Below, piece by piece: positions 17,628-25,252 of a stretch of DNA of 64,000 nucleotides (its first letter is position 1; the number at the start of each line of letters is the position of its first letter). The DNA is taken from contig NZ_CP021112.1 in NCBI RefSeq assembly GCF_002119765.1, positions 4,272,501-4,336,500 on the forward strand, in the 5' to 3' direction. A program made the position numbers and the translations under genes. The DNA comes from Pseudorhodoplanes sinuspersici. GTDB taxonomy: Bacteria > Pseudomonadota > Alphaproteobacteria > Rhizobiales > Xanthobacteraceae. Below the pieces are notes generated by a model. The model was not told where the DNA came from. It did no database searches and was given only the letters and a program-made list of their open reading frames with translations.

Positions 17628-19100
17628 TCAGACCAGCCAGCCGGCAAGGAATGCCGCGCCCATGATGCCGCCGAGCGCAATACTGATTTTGTCGCGGACC
17701 GCGAAGGCGACGGGATCGTCATTCAGTTCGCCGCGATGGCAAAGCAGCCAGATGCGCGAGATCCACATGAACAAGGCCGCCGGCAGGACCCAGAGCAATT
17801 GCGGCATGTGGTAGAAGCCAGCCGGATAAACGTCGTTCATGATGTAAAGCACCATGATGACGATCGCCGACATGCCGGTGGCCATGCCCATCGCCAGCAC
17901 AAGGCCGGAATCGGCACCGAGATAACCGCGGCCGCTGATCGTGGTCTGGCCCTTCGCAACGCTGCGCTGAATTTCGGTCTGCCGCTTGGCAAAGGACAGC
18001 GACGTGAACAGGAACATCGAGAAGACGAGCAGCCATGGCGAGGGTGGGGCCGCGACGGCGGTGATGCCGATGCCGAGCCGCAGCGTGAACAGGAAGGCCA
18101 GCGTGAACGCATCCACGATCGGCTGGCGCTTCAGATAGAAGGAATAGGCGAGCGTCGTCGCCATGTAGAGCGTCAGCACCGCCAGCGATGCGAGGCCGAG
18201 CCATGCTGCCGCCACGAAACTCGTGGCAATGAGGGCAGCCGCGATGGGAATGCCGTGCTTGATGCGCAACGCGCCGGAGGCCAGCGGCCGGTTGCGCTTG
18301 GTCCAGTGCTTGCGGTCGTCGGCCAGATCAAACAGGTCGTTGAGGAGGTAGGTGCCCGACGCCATCAGCGACATCGCCGCGAAGGCAACCACGCCCTGCA
18401 GCAAAGCCATCGGCTGGTCCGCCATGCCGGACAGGATGAGCGGCACGAACACCAGCGCATTCTTGGCCCATTGGTGAATGCGCAGCGCCTTGGCGAAACC
18501 CTTCAGGCCGAGTGAGGGACGTGGGAATTCCGCTTCGACCGGCTTGCCAAGGTTGCGGGCGGCTTGTGCAACGGATGGTGAGGCACCGGCCAGCACGATC
18601 GAACGCGATTGCCGCCACACTTTCAGATCGGCTTGGCTGTCGCCGGCATAGGCAAAGCCGCTCGGGAAACGGGCCGCGAGTTGCCGGGCTTTGTGTCCGC
18701 CCTTCAGATTGGTGACACCATCGCTGGCGATCACGAAACTGATGAAATCGAAGCGCCGGGCCAGGCGATGCGCGAGCAAGAGGTCGGCCGCTGTGGCGAG
18801 GCCGACCTTGCGTCCCTTGGCATGCTCTGCGGCCGCGAATGCGACGAGGTCTTCGTTGACCGGAAGATGATCGACGTCGAGGGGAACGCGCTCGCTCAGT
18901 TTGCGCTTGAGGACGGCCTTGCCCTGCAGCAGCCAAAGCCCAAGCTGAACAACACGAAGCGGATTGGCCTTCACGTAAGCGACTGCCGTCTCGTGCAAGA
19001 GGTCGGTGCGCAGCAGCGCATCATCGACATCGAGCACAAGAGGGGGCAGATCGGCCTGAAGAGCTTTCTGCTCCGCGGTCGCAAAATTAAGGGCACGCAT
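17628..19100 (-). CDS. HAD hydrolase-UbiA prenyltransferase fusion (DPPR synthase-like)
   Basis: The 490-residue product (start 19100; 19124 is also possible) joins two enzymes. Residues about 15-195 form a HAD phosphatase with LDVDDALLRTDL as motif I, KGGHKAR and YAGDSQADLKVW as motifs III-IV. Residues 205-490 are a UbiA transferase with the Asp-rich NDLFDLADDRKHWTKRNRPLASG-type motif seen in decaprenyl-phosphate phosphoribosyltransferases, plus about eight helices. The UbiA half would attach phosphoribose to decaprenyl phosphate, and the HAD half could remove the 5'-phosphate. Motif I has Ala where Thr is usual. It heads the cluster with GtrA and two GT-C-like genes. Confidence 0.8.
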   Translation of the reverse strand: MRALNFATAEQKALQADLPPLVLDVDDALLRTDLLHETAVAYVKANPLRVVQLGLWLLQGKAVLKRKLSERVPLDVDHLPVNEDLVAFAAAEHAKGRKVGLATAADLLLAHRLARRFDFISFVIASDGVTNLKGGHKARQLAARFPSGFAYAGDSQADLKVWRQSRSIVLAGASPSVAQAARNLGKPVEAEFPRPSLGLKGFAKALRIHQWAKNALVFVPLILSGMADQPMALLQGVVAFAAMSLMASGTYLLNDLFDLADDRKHWTKRNRPLASGALRIKHGIPIAAALIATSFVAAAWLGLASLAVLTLYMATTLAYSFYLKRQPIVDAFTLAFLFTLRLGIGITAVAAPPSPWLLVFSMFLFTSLSFAKRQTEIQRSVAKGQTTISGRGYLGADSGLVLAMGMATGMSAIVIMVLYIMNDVYPAGFYHMPQLLWVLPAALFMWISRIWLLCHRGELNDDPVAFAVRDKISIALGGIMGAAFLAGWLV

Positions 19101-19244
19101 TTGCAATATTCCCGTCGGCTGCATTCCGACGGGCTATCTAATGCGCAAAATTTGCTGGGTGTTTTGTTCCCTTTGTTAACCTGAATAGGCCCGGATTTCT
19201 TCGATCCTGGTAAGGTCCCGGTAAGGTCGGCGGACCTGCGACGA

Positions 19245-19706
19245 TTATTCCGCGGGCTCTGTTTCCTTGGCCGCCTTGCGTTTCTGCTCGATCTGGTCGA
19301 TCGCCGAGACGACCGCATCGAAGGTGAGAAGGGTCGAGGCGTGTCGGGCCTTGTAGTCGCGCACCGGCTCCAGCACCGCGATGTCGGCCCACTTGCCGGA
19401 GGGCGGGGCGCCGTTCTCCTTCAGCATCTGGCGCACCGTCTCGCGCAGCGACCGCAATTCCTCGGCCTGCGAGCCGATGACATGCCGCGCCATGATCGAG
19501 GACGAGGCCTGGCCGAGGGCGCAGGCTTTGACGTCATGGGAGAAGTCGGTGACGGTATCGCCGTCCATCTTCAGGTCCACGGTGACCGTGGAACCGCACA
19601 GTTTTGAATGCGCCGTAGCGCTGCCATGCGCGTCGGACATACGGCCGATCCGGGGGATGGAGCCGGCCAATTCGAGGATTTTGGTGTTGTAGACGTCGTT
19701 GATCAT
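19245..19706 (-). CDS. NifU/IscU-like scaffold protein lacking usual ligands
   Basis: This 153-residue protein has the NifU_N fold: SKLCGSTVTVDLKMDG, KACALGQASSSIMARHV and a C-terminal RHASTLLTFDAV. IscU-type scaffolds build Fe-S clusters on three cysteines with an Asp next to the first. Here Cys37 and Cys62 remain, but the Asp position after CG is Ser and the third cysteine position is Ala123 after His122. It may not hold a cluster in the standard way. It is divergent from folE; no suf or isc genes are near. The C-terminus is a charged lysine- and glutamate-rich tail. Confidence 0.85.
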   Translation of the reverse strand: MINDVYNTKILELAGSIPRIGRMSDAHGSATAHSKLCGSTVTVDLKMDGDTVTDFSHDVKACALGQASSSIMARHVIGSQAEELRSLRETVRQMLKENGAPPSGKWADIAVLEPVRDYKARHASTLLTFDAVVSAIDQIEQKRKAAKETEPAE

Positions 19707-19885
19707 GAAAAAAGCTGACTGGTTCGTTCAGGAACCGTTATTGGAGTTGCAGCGCCAACCGATTATATAGGCGCTTGGGAATGCGGCGTCCAAGCCCGGA
19801 GGGGTGACGCGGCCGACCCGGTGACACCCCCGGTGGCCCAATCCGTTTCTGAATTGAGAGCCCCGGTCGAACGGAGAGACCTCGT

Positions 19886-20524
19886 ATGGACGCCATTATC
19901 AAGCCCTGGCCCAAGACCGGCCAGCAGACTGCCGACACTTCCGATATTGCCCGCCCGACCCGCGAACAGGCGGAAGAGGCGGTGCGGACCCTGATCGCCT
20001 TTGCCGGCGACAACCCGGCGCGCGACGGCGTGCTGGATACGCCGGGCCGCGTGGTCGAGGCTTATGAGGAAATGTTCCGCGGCTATCGCGAAAATCCGAA
20101 GGAGGTGCTCGACCGGACCTTCTCGGAGAGCGAAGCCTATGACGATTTCGTGCTGGTGCGCGACATCACCTTCAACTCCCATTGCGAACACCACATGATG
20201 CCGTTTTACGGCCGGGCGCATGTGGCTTATCGGCCGGTCGATCGCGTGGTCGGCCTGTCGAAGCTGGCGCGCCTTGTCGATATCTACGCGCATCGCCTGC
20301 AGACGCAGGAGCACATGACCGCGCAGATCGTCACCGCGATCGACGAGATCCTGAAGCCGAAGGGCGTCGCCGTGATGATCGAGGCGGAGCATATGTGCAT
20401 GTCGATCCGCGGCGTCACCAAGCCGGGCGCGCTGACGGTGACCACGCAATTCCGCGGCACCTTCCGCGAGGATCCGAACGAGCAGGTGCGTTTTTTGACC
20501 TCGATCCGCGCCGGACAGCGCTGA
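19886..20524 (+). CDS. folE: GTP cyclohydrolase I
   Basis: The 212-residue product is a full-length GTP cyclohydrolase I, which opens GTP to 7,8-dihydroneopterin triphosphate for folate and pterin synthesis. The zinc and substrate motifs are intact: [24 protein letters not shown], and HMCMSIRG with the second cysteine. The N-terminal 30 residues vary as usual. The start has an upstream cggagag ribosome site. The next gene is hisI in the same direction, 150 bases downstream across a repeat element, so the two are probably separate transcripts. Confidence 0.97.
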   Translation: MDAIIKPWPKTGQQTADTSDIARPTREQAEEAVRTLIAFAGDNPARDGVLDTPGRVVEAYEEMFRGYRENPKEVLDRTFSESEAYDDFVLVRDITFNSHCEHHMMPFYGRAHVAYRPVDRVVGLSKLARLVDIYAHRLQTQEHMTAQIVTAIDEILKPKGVAVMIEAEHMCMSIRGVTKPGALTVTTQFRGTFREDPNEQVRFLTSIRAGQR

Positions 20525-20552
20525 TTGTCTGATCCGAGCGGGCGAAGCTTTT

Positions 20553-20640
20553 CGTCCGCTCATTCCCGCGCATTCGGGAATCCAGATAGACTGAATTTGT
20601 ATGCCGACTCGATGCCGGGGCCCTGCCTGCGCGGGGACGA
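20553..20640. repeat. Dispersed inverted repeat (cattcccgcg ... cgcggggacgagcgg)
   Basis: Between folE and hisI, a left piece ctcattcccgcgcattcggga and a right piece gcctgcgcggggacgagcg form a loose inverted pair. The same element in cleaner form is at 24478-24555. These look like intergenic repeats rather than coding sequence or terminators. Confidence 0.6.
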
Positions 20641-20676
20641 GCGGCATTGTCGCTGGCTTTTTTCTGGAGCGCCGTC

Positions 20677-21105
20677 ATGGTCGCCACATCCGAAATCGAA
20701 GAAGGCCTGACGCTTCTTCCCAAATTCGACGCCGACGGTCTCGTCACCGCGGTGGCGACCGACGCTGCGACCGGCGAATTGCTGATGGTCGCGCATATGA
20801 ACGAAGAGGCGCTGGCGAAGACCATCGCATCTGGCGAGGCGCATTATTTCAGCCGCTCGCGCAGGAAGCTGTGGCGAAAGGGCGAGGAATCCGGCCACAC
20901 CCAGCGGGTGATCGAGATGCGCGTCGATTGCGATCAGGATGCCGTGTGGCTGCGGGTAGAGCAGAAGGGGCCGGGCGCCTGCCATACCGGTCGCAAAAGC
21001 TGCTTCTACCGCGCGGTGCCGCTCGGACAGACCGGCGAGGCGGCGCTGGAATTTCGCGAGGCGGACAAGGCCTTCGATCCGGCGAGTGCTTATCGGAAAG
21101 ACTGA
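20677..21105 (+). CDS. hisI: Phosphoribosyl-AMP cyclohydrolase
   Basis: The product of 142 residues from ATG 20677 (with ggagcg 8 bases upstream; the ATG at 20647 lacks this) is HisI, which opens the adenine ring of phosphoribosyl-AMP in histidine synthesis. It has the metal-binding [12 protein letters not shown] and the C-terminal [12 protein letters not shown] zinc ligands, plus [21 protein letters not shown]. It lacks the HisE domain, as is normal in alphaproteobacteria. It stands apart from other his genes, again common in this group. Confidence 0.95.
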   Translation: MVATSEIEEGLTLLPKFDADGLVTAVATDAATGELLMVAHMNEEALAKTIASGEAHYFSRSRRKLWRKGEESGHTQRVIEMRVDCDQDAVWLRVEQKGPGACHTGRKSCFYRAVPLGQTGEAALEFREADKAFDPASAYRKD

Positions 21106-21149
21106 ACGTAGAAAATCCGGCTCTCGCGTCATGCACCGTGACGGCACAT

Positions 21150-21983
21150 TCAGCGCATTATCTTTTCTTTCTCCGCGATCAGCGTCTTAATCCTATCGGC
21201 ATCCGCAGGCGTTGCCGGATTATAGACCACCATCCCAAGATCCGGCCGGCCATCGACGGCAAAGGCTGAATATTCCATCGCAAGCGGTCCAACGACCGGA
21301 TGGTGCAGCGTCTTAGCGCCATCGCTATAGGCGCGCACGTCATTGTCGCGCCACATCGCCGCAAATTCAGGGCTCGACTGACAAAGGTCATCGACCAGCG
21401 CCTGGATCGAATGCACGGCGCCGGCGCGTGCGACATCGGCCCGGAACGCAGCGACCACAAAGCGCGCCACGCTTTCCCAATCGACCTGCGCCGCCCGCAC
21501 GCGAGAGTCGCGAAAGACGAGCCGCAGGATGTTGCGTTGCTCGGGTGGGAGTGCACCATAGTCGGTCAGCACCGCTGCGGCGGCTTTGTTCCACGCGACG
21601 ACATCCCAGGTCGGCGTCTTCACAAAAGCGGGGCTGATCTCCAGGGCGTCGAGCACGCGTTGCAATCGCGGCGTTACGCCGGTGACGGCCCGATAACGAA
21701 TCTCGGGCGGGCGGCCGAGGCCGAGCAGGAACAGATGCTCGCGCTCGATGTCCGTCAGCATCATGGCGCGGGCAATGCGATCGAGCACATCGGACGACGG
21801 CGCGCCACCGCGTCCTTGCTCCAGCCATGTGTACCAGGTGGCGCTGACGTTGGCGCGCTGGGCGACTTCCTCGCGCCGCAGGCCCGGCGTGCGTCTGCGT
21901 TTCAGCGGCAAGCCGAACGCCGCGGGATCGAGCTTGGCGCGGCGATCTTTCAGGTAAGCGCCAAGGAGATTGCTGTCCGCCAT
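21150..21983 (-). CDS. HTH-type transcriptional regulator with MmyB-like ligand domain
   Basis: The 277-residue protein has an N-terminal helix-turn-helix of the XRE type (about residues 8-75; RTPGLRREEVAQRANVSATWYTWLEQGRG). The rest is an MmyB-like domain (about 100-265), with PTWDVVAWNKAA, RNILRLVFRD and HHPVVGPLAMEYSAF. MmyB-type regulators probably bind lipids or fatty acids and often control a divergent dehydrogenase gene. That is the arrangement here, with an SDR gene 100 bases away. The short shared intergenic segment is AT-rich and holds a ttataac-type near-palindrome that could be its operator. Confidence 0.87.
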   Translation of the reverse strand: MADSNLLGAYLKDRRAKLDPAAFGLPLKRRRTPGLRREEVAQRANVSATWYTWLEQGRGGAPSSDVLDRIARAMMLTDIEREHLFLLGLGRPPEIRYRAVTGVTPRLQRVLDALEISPAFVKTPTWDVVAWNKAAAAVLTDYGALPPEQRNILRLVFRDSRVRAAQVDWESVARFVVAAFRADVARAGAVHSIQALVDDLCQSSPEFAAMWRDNDVRAYSDGAKTLHHPVVGPLAMEYSAFAVDGRPDLGMVVYNPATPADADRIKTLIAEKEKIMR

Positions 21984-22083
21984 CGCGTCGTCCAGTTAGT
22001 TTTTATAACAGTATAACACCACTACTTTACCAGAATATATTGGGCGACGACAGTACCCTCATCACATAAAGAGGGTTTTGAAG

Positions 22084-22971
22084 ATGCGTGTGTTCGTCAC
22101 CGGAGCGACGGGCTTCGTCGGCTCGGCTGTTGTTCGCGACTTGATGGTTGCCGGGCATGAGGTGCTTGGACTTGCCCGCTCTGAAGCGGCGGCCGCATCG
22201 CTGGCTGCGGCCGGAGTCGGGGTGCATCGTGGCTCGCTCGAGGATCTCGACAGCCTGCGGAAGGGAGCTGCGGCTGCAGATGGTGTGATCCACACCGCTT
22301 TCGACCACGACTTCTCGAAGTTCAAGGAGAATTGCGAAGCGGACCGGCACGTCATCAAGGCGCTTGGCTCTGCGCTTGTCGGTTCCAACCGGCCGCTGAT
22401 CATCACATCGGGAATAGGACTTTTGCCGCAGGGCCGTCTTGTGACCGAAGGCGACGTGCCGGCGTCGTCCATCCCCCGCGTTGCGTCGGAGGAGGCGGCG
22501 AATTCGGTGGCGGCAGGCGGTGTGCGAGTCTCTATCGTTCGCCTATCGCCATCGGTGCATGGCGTCGGCGATCATGGCTTCGTGCCGATGCTGATCAACC
22601 TTGCACGCGAGAAAGGCGTTTCGGCCTATGTCGGTGACGGGCTGAACCGCTGGCCGGCGGTGCATCGGCTCGATGCCGCGCGCCTTTACAGGCTGGCGCT
22701 TGAGAAGAATGCTGCGGGCGCGCGCTATCACGGTGTCGCCGAGGAGGGCGTGCCGTTTCGCGCGATTGCCGAGGTGATCGGCCGCCGTCTGAATGTGCCG
22801 GTGGTCAGCAAGACCGCCGAGGAAGCCGCAGAACATTTCGGCTGGTTCGCCCATTTCGCCAGCATGAATGTGCCGGCCTCGAGTGCGAAAACGCGCGAAT
22901 TGCTGGGATGGCAGCCACGACAGCGCGGGCTTATCGAGGATATCGATCAGCCCGGCTATTTCGGAAGCTAG
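22084..22971 (+). CDS. Extended SDR family NAD(P)-dependent oxidoreductase/epimerase
   Basis: The product is 295 residues from ATG 22084, which has gaggg eight bases upstream; the TTG six bases earlier is not needed. It has the Rossmann motif [15 protein letters not shown] at the N-terminus and an IITSGIG strand, but the usual YxxxK is replaced by a region with [10 protein letters not shown], so catalysis is atypical. Members often reduce ketones or aldehydes, or act as NAD-dependent epimerases. The substrate is unknown. It is divergent from the MmyB-type regulator, which likely controls it. Confidence 0.8.
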   Translation: MRVFVTGATGFVGSAVVRDLMVAGHEVLGLARSEAAAASLAAAGVGVHRGSLEDLDSLRKGAAAADGVIHTAFDHDFSKFKENCEADRHVIKALGSALVGSNRPLIITSGIGLLPQGRLVTEGDVPASSIPRVASEEAANSVAAGGVRVSIVRLSPSVHGVGDHGFVPMLINLAREKGVSAYVGDGLNRWPAVHRLDAARLYRLALEKNAAGARYHGVAEEGVPFRAIAEVIGRRLNVPVVSKTAEEAAEHFGWFAHFASMNVPASSAKTRELLGWQPRQRGLIEDIDQPGYFGS

Positions 22972-22984
22972 AAACTAACTGCGC

Positions 22985-23428
22985 TCAGGGCGCGCAGCGC
23001 TCCTGCCATGGCGTCGGCCGCTTGAGCGAAAGCACCACGCCGTTGCGCACGCTGAACCGGCCTTTGCTGTCGTGATTGGCCATCGCGCGAATGCGCCCCG
23101 CCGCATCCTTGGCGAGGATATTGGTGCGCGTACCGGCTTTGCCGAAATCGATCACGATCGAGATCGTTCCGTCGGGCAAAGCCGACGCATCGACGATGGC
23201 GAGCGAGTCCTGGTTGCTGCCGACATCGCGATCCAGGAACACGGCTGCCTCGCGCTGCACATAACGCGCATAGGCGTTATCGGGCGACGGCGGCCTGGCG
23301 CAATTCACCGCGAAGGTGCCCAGCAGGTCCCAGCCGCGGACAACGTCGAGAACGTCGGCGGATGACGGCCCTGTCGTTGCGATGAAAGCAAACAGCATGG
23401 CGACGCCTCGATGGAGAATTGCCGCCAC
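22985..23428 (-). CDS. Small exported protein, function unknown
   Basis: The 147-residue product has a signal peptide (AMLFAFIATTGPSSA). The mature part contains DVVRGWDLLGTFAVNCARPPS near the N-terminus and two cysteines (in NCARPP and QERCAP) that could form a disulfide. I cannot match it to a named family; similar small exported hypotheticals occur in Rhizobiales. It is convergent with the SDR gene. Confidence 0.55.
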   Translation of the reverse strand: MAAILHRGVAMLFAFIATTGPSSADVLDVVRGWDLLGTFAVNCARPPSPDNAYARYVQREAAVFLDRDVGSNQDSLAIVDASALPDGTISIVIDFGKAGTRTNILAKDAAGRIRAMANHDSKGRFSVRNGVVLSLKRPTPWQERCAP

Positions 23429-23566
23429 TTCAAACCTCGCCGCCGCCCTGACTAGCGGTTATCTGTAGTCGATCGCGCCGCGCGCAAGCGTCATTGTCCA
23501 CGCGCTGATACAGTATTTTGGTTCAATCCGGTTGGGTTGCAGCTGTTCAGAAAAAGGTTCAACGCG

Positions 23567-24448
23567 TTAAACGGATTTCGCAGCCGCAGCGCGCGCCAAC
23601 AGTTGCTGCGCGCGGACAAGATGAGGACGATCATACATCTTGCCGCCGATTCCCACGACGCCCGCGCCCGGCTGCGTCTCGAACGCGGCGATGATGCTTT
23701 CCGCCTGCGCGATCGCTTCGGCATTCGGCGTGAAGACGTCGTTGATAATCGCGACCTGCGCCGGGTGGATCGCCATCTTGGCCGTGAACCCGTCGCGGCG
23801 GGCCTCTTCCGCCTCGCGGCAAAGGCCGGCTTCATTGCGAAAATCGACATAGACGGTGTCGATGGCCGTGACGCCCGCGGCCGAAGCGCCGGCAAGGCAC
23901 AGGACCCGCGCCAGACGATAGGGATCCAGGAAGTCGCCGCGTTCGTCGCGATTGGCTTCGGCGCCGAGATCTGCGGAGAGGTCCTCGGCGCCCCAGGTGA
24001 GGCCGGTGAGGCGAGGCGAGGAGCCGCCATAGGTGTCGGTCGTGAACAATGATGCCGCCGTTTCCGTCGCGATGGCGATGATGCCGATGGCGGCGTCCGG
24101 CAAACCGGCAATCGCTTCCCGGGCCGACAGCTTGGCATGCAGATGCGTGACCGATACACCGCCCGCGGCCTTCGGCAGCATGATCGCATCCGGCTTGCCG
24201 GCGACGACGGCATCGAGGTCTTCATCGGTCAGGCCGGTATCAAGAGCATTGACGCGGACGAAGAGGCGCGGGCGGTGCGCTTTCTTTGCAGCACCCTGCA
24301 GAAAGGCCAATGCGGTCGCGCGGGCCTCCGCCTTGCGGTCGGCGGCAACCGAATCCTCAAGATCGACGATCAGCGCATCGGCGCCGCTCGATAGACCCTT
24401 GTCGAGCTTCTTTGGACTGTCACCGGGAACGAAGAGCAGGGAGCGCAT
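23567..24448 (-). CDS. HpcH/HpaI aldolase-family CoA ester lyase (CitE-like)
   Basis: This 293-residue protein has the CitE/Mcl fold: RSLLFVPGDSPKKLDK at the start, DLEDSVAADRK (metal-binding acidic residues), RVNALDTG, IATETAAS, and GLTWGAEDLSADLG near the active site. The family cleaves malyl-CoA, citramalyl-CoA or methylmalyl-CoA, or hydrolyses malyl-CoA esters. The upstream gene on the same strand is a MaoC hydratase, suggesting a joint step such as mesaconyl-CoA or crotonyl-type acid metabolism, which is inference. The two genes are 123 bases apart across an intergenic repeat. Confidence 0.9.
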   Translation of the reverse strand: MRSLLFVPGDSPKKLDKGLSSGADALIVDLEDSVAADRKAEARATALAFLQGAAKKAHRPRLFVRVNALDTGLTDEDLDAVVAGKPDAIMLPKAAGGVSVTHLHAKLSAREAIAGLPDAAIGIIAIATETAASLFTTDTYGGSSPRLTGLTWGAEDLSADLGAEANRDERGDFLDPYRLARVLCLAGASAAGVTAIDTVYVDFRNEAGLCREAEEARRDGFTAKMAIHPAQVAIINDVFTPNAEAIAQAESIIAAFETQPGAGVVGIGGKMYDRPHLVRAQQLLARAAAAKSV

Positions 24449-24477
24449 ATCGGATGTCTCGATGGCTGTGAACCTAT

Positions 24478-24555
24478 CCTCCGTTCATTCCCGCGAAAGC
24501 GGGAATCCAGCGCGACTGTTCTGGGTCCCCGCTTTCGCGGGGACGAACGGAGCCT
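24478..24555. repeat. Dispersed palindromic repeat (clear copy)
   Basis: The left arm cattcccgcgaaagcgggaat pairs with itself around gcgaaagc, and ccccgctttcgcggggacgaa repeats it inverted. This is a typical intergenic palindrome of alphaproteobacteria, located between the CitE-like and MaoC genes. A diverged copy is at 20553-20640. Confidence 0.75.
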
Positions 24556-24571
24556 CAGTTGCTTGCCGCAA

Positions 24572-25057
24572 CTACACCACCGGCCGCTTCTTGATGAACG
24601 CCGACCGCCGGCATTCGGCCACCAGCTTGTTGTCCTGGTTGAAGGCGCGGTGGAGCAGTTCGACGATACCGGCATCGGATCGCGATTTCGATTCGCGTTT
24701 GCCGACGATCTCGGTCGAGGAATGCAGGGTGTCGTTCTCGAAGACCGGATGCGGGAAGCGCGTCTCCTGCATGCCGAGATTGGCGATGGTCGTGCCGGTG
24801 GAGATGTCACTCACCGACATGCCGATCATCAGCCCGAGGGTGAACAGCGAATTCATCAGCGGCTGGCCCCATTCGGTCTCGGTGGCGCAGAAATGCCGGT
24901 CGATATGCAGCGGCTGCGGGTTCAGCGTCATGTTGGAGAACAGCATGTTGTCCATCTGCGTGACCGTGCGGTAATAGCGATGCTCGTAGGTCCGGCCGAC
25001 CTCGAAATCCTCGAAATACATGCCGCCGCGCGGGTGCCGCTTTGCTGTGTCCGTCAT
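24572..25057 (-). CDS. MaoC family dehydratase
   Basis: The 161-residue product is a single hotdog-fold MaoC dehydratase. FEDFEVGRTYEH is the typical start; NPQPLHIDRHFC with Asp and His matches the R-hydratase-like active site, and LMNSLFTLGLMIG the central helix. Such enzymes hydrate trans-enoyl-CoA, including mesaconyl-CoA. It lies upstream of and co-directional with the CitE-like lyase, probably in one transcript despite the repeat in between. The extra N-terminal residues MTDTAKRHPRGGMY suggest residue 13 as an alternative start. Confidence 0.9.
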   Translation of the reverse strand: MTDTAKRHPRGGMYFEDFEVGRTYEHRYYRTVTQMDNMLFSNMTLNPQPLHIDRHFCATETEWGQPLMNSLFTLGLMIGMSVSDISTGTTIANLGMQETRFPHPVFENDTLHSSTEIVGKRESKSRSDAGIVELLHRAFNQDNKLVAECRRSAFIKKRPVV

Positions 25058-25083
25058 TCGCTTCCTCGATTTCTTTGAAGTTG

Positions 25084-25132
25084 GAGCATGATGTCACCCG
25101 AAAACCGCTTCACACTTTTCGGCATCATGCTC
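25084..25132 (-). repeat. Dispersed 48-bp palindromic repeat, copy 2
   Basis: This is the inverted copy of the element at 3853-3900, again starting gagcatga and ending atgctc on the reverse strand with an aaaagtgtgaagcgg core. It sits between the MaoC and SLT genes. Confidence 0.7.
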
Positions 25133-25163
25133 CTGCGGCAAAAAGTGCCGCTTGTCACACTCA

Positions 25164-25179
25164 TTAAGGTCTCGTTTAC
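25164..25179 (+). promoter_or_regulatory. Possible CtrA-type box before the SLT gene
   Basis: TTAA, seven bases, TTTAC differs from the TTAA-N7-TTAAC consensus at one position. It lies 74 bases upstream of the SLT gene start. A second near match lies before the next gene, which raises the interest, but single one-mismatch matches are expected by chance. Confidence 0.3.
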
Positions 25180-25252
25180 CATAGTTCGACAAGGTCGCTT
25201 CGTCAGGGGGAGAATCGGCACACCGATTGCCTGACGACAGGGGCAGGAGATC

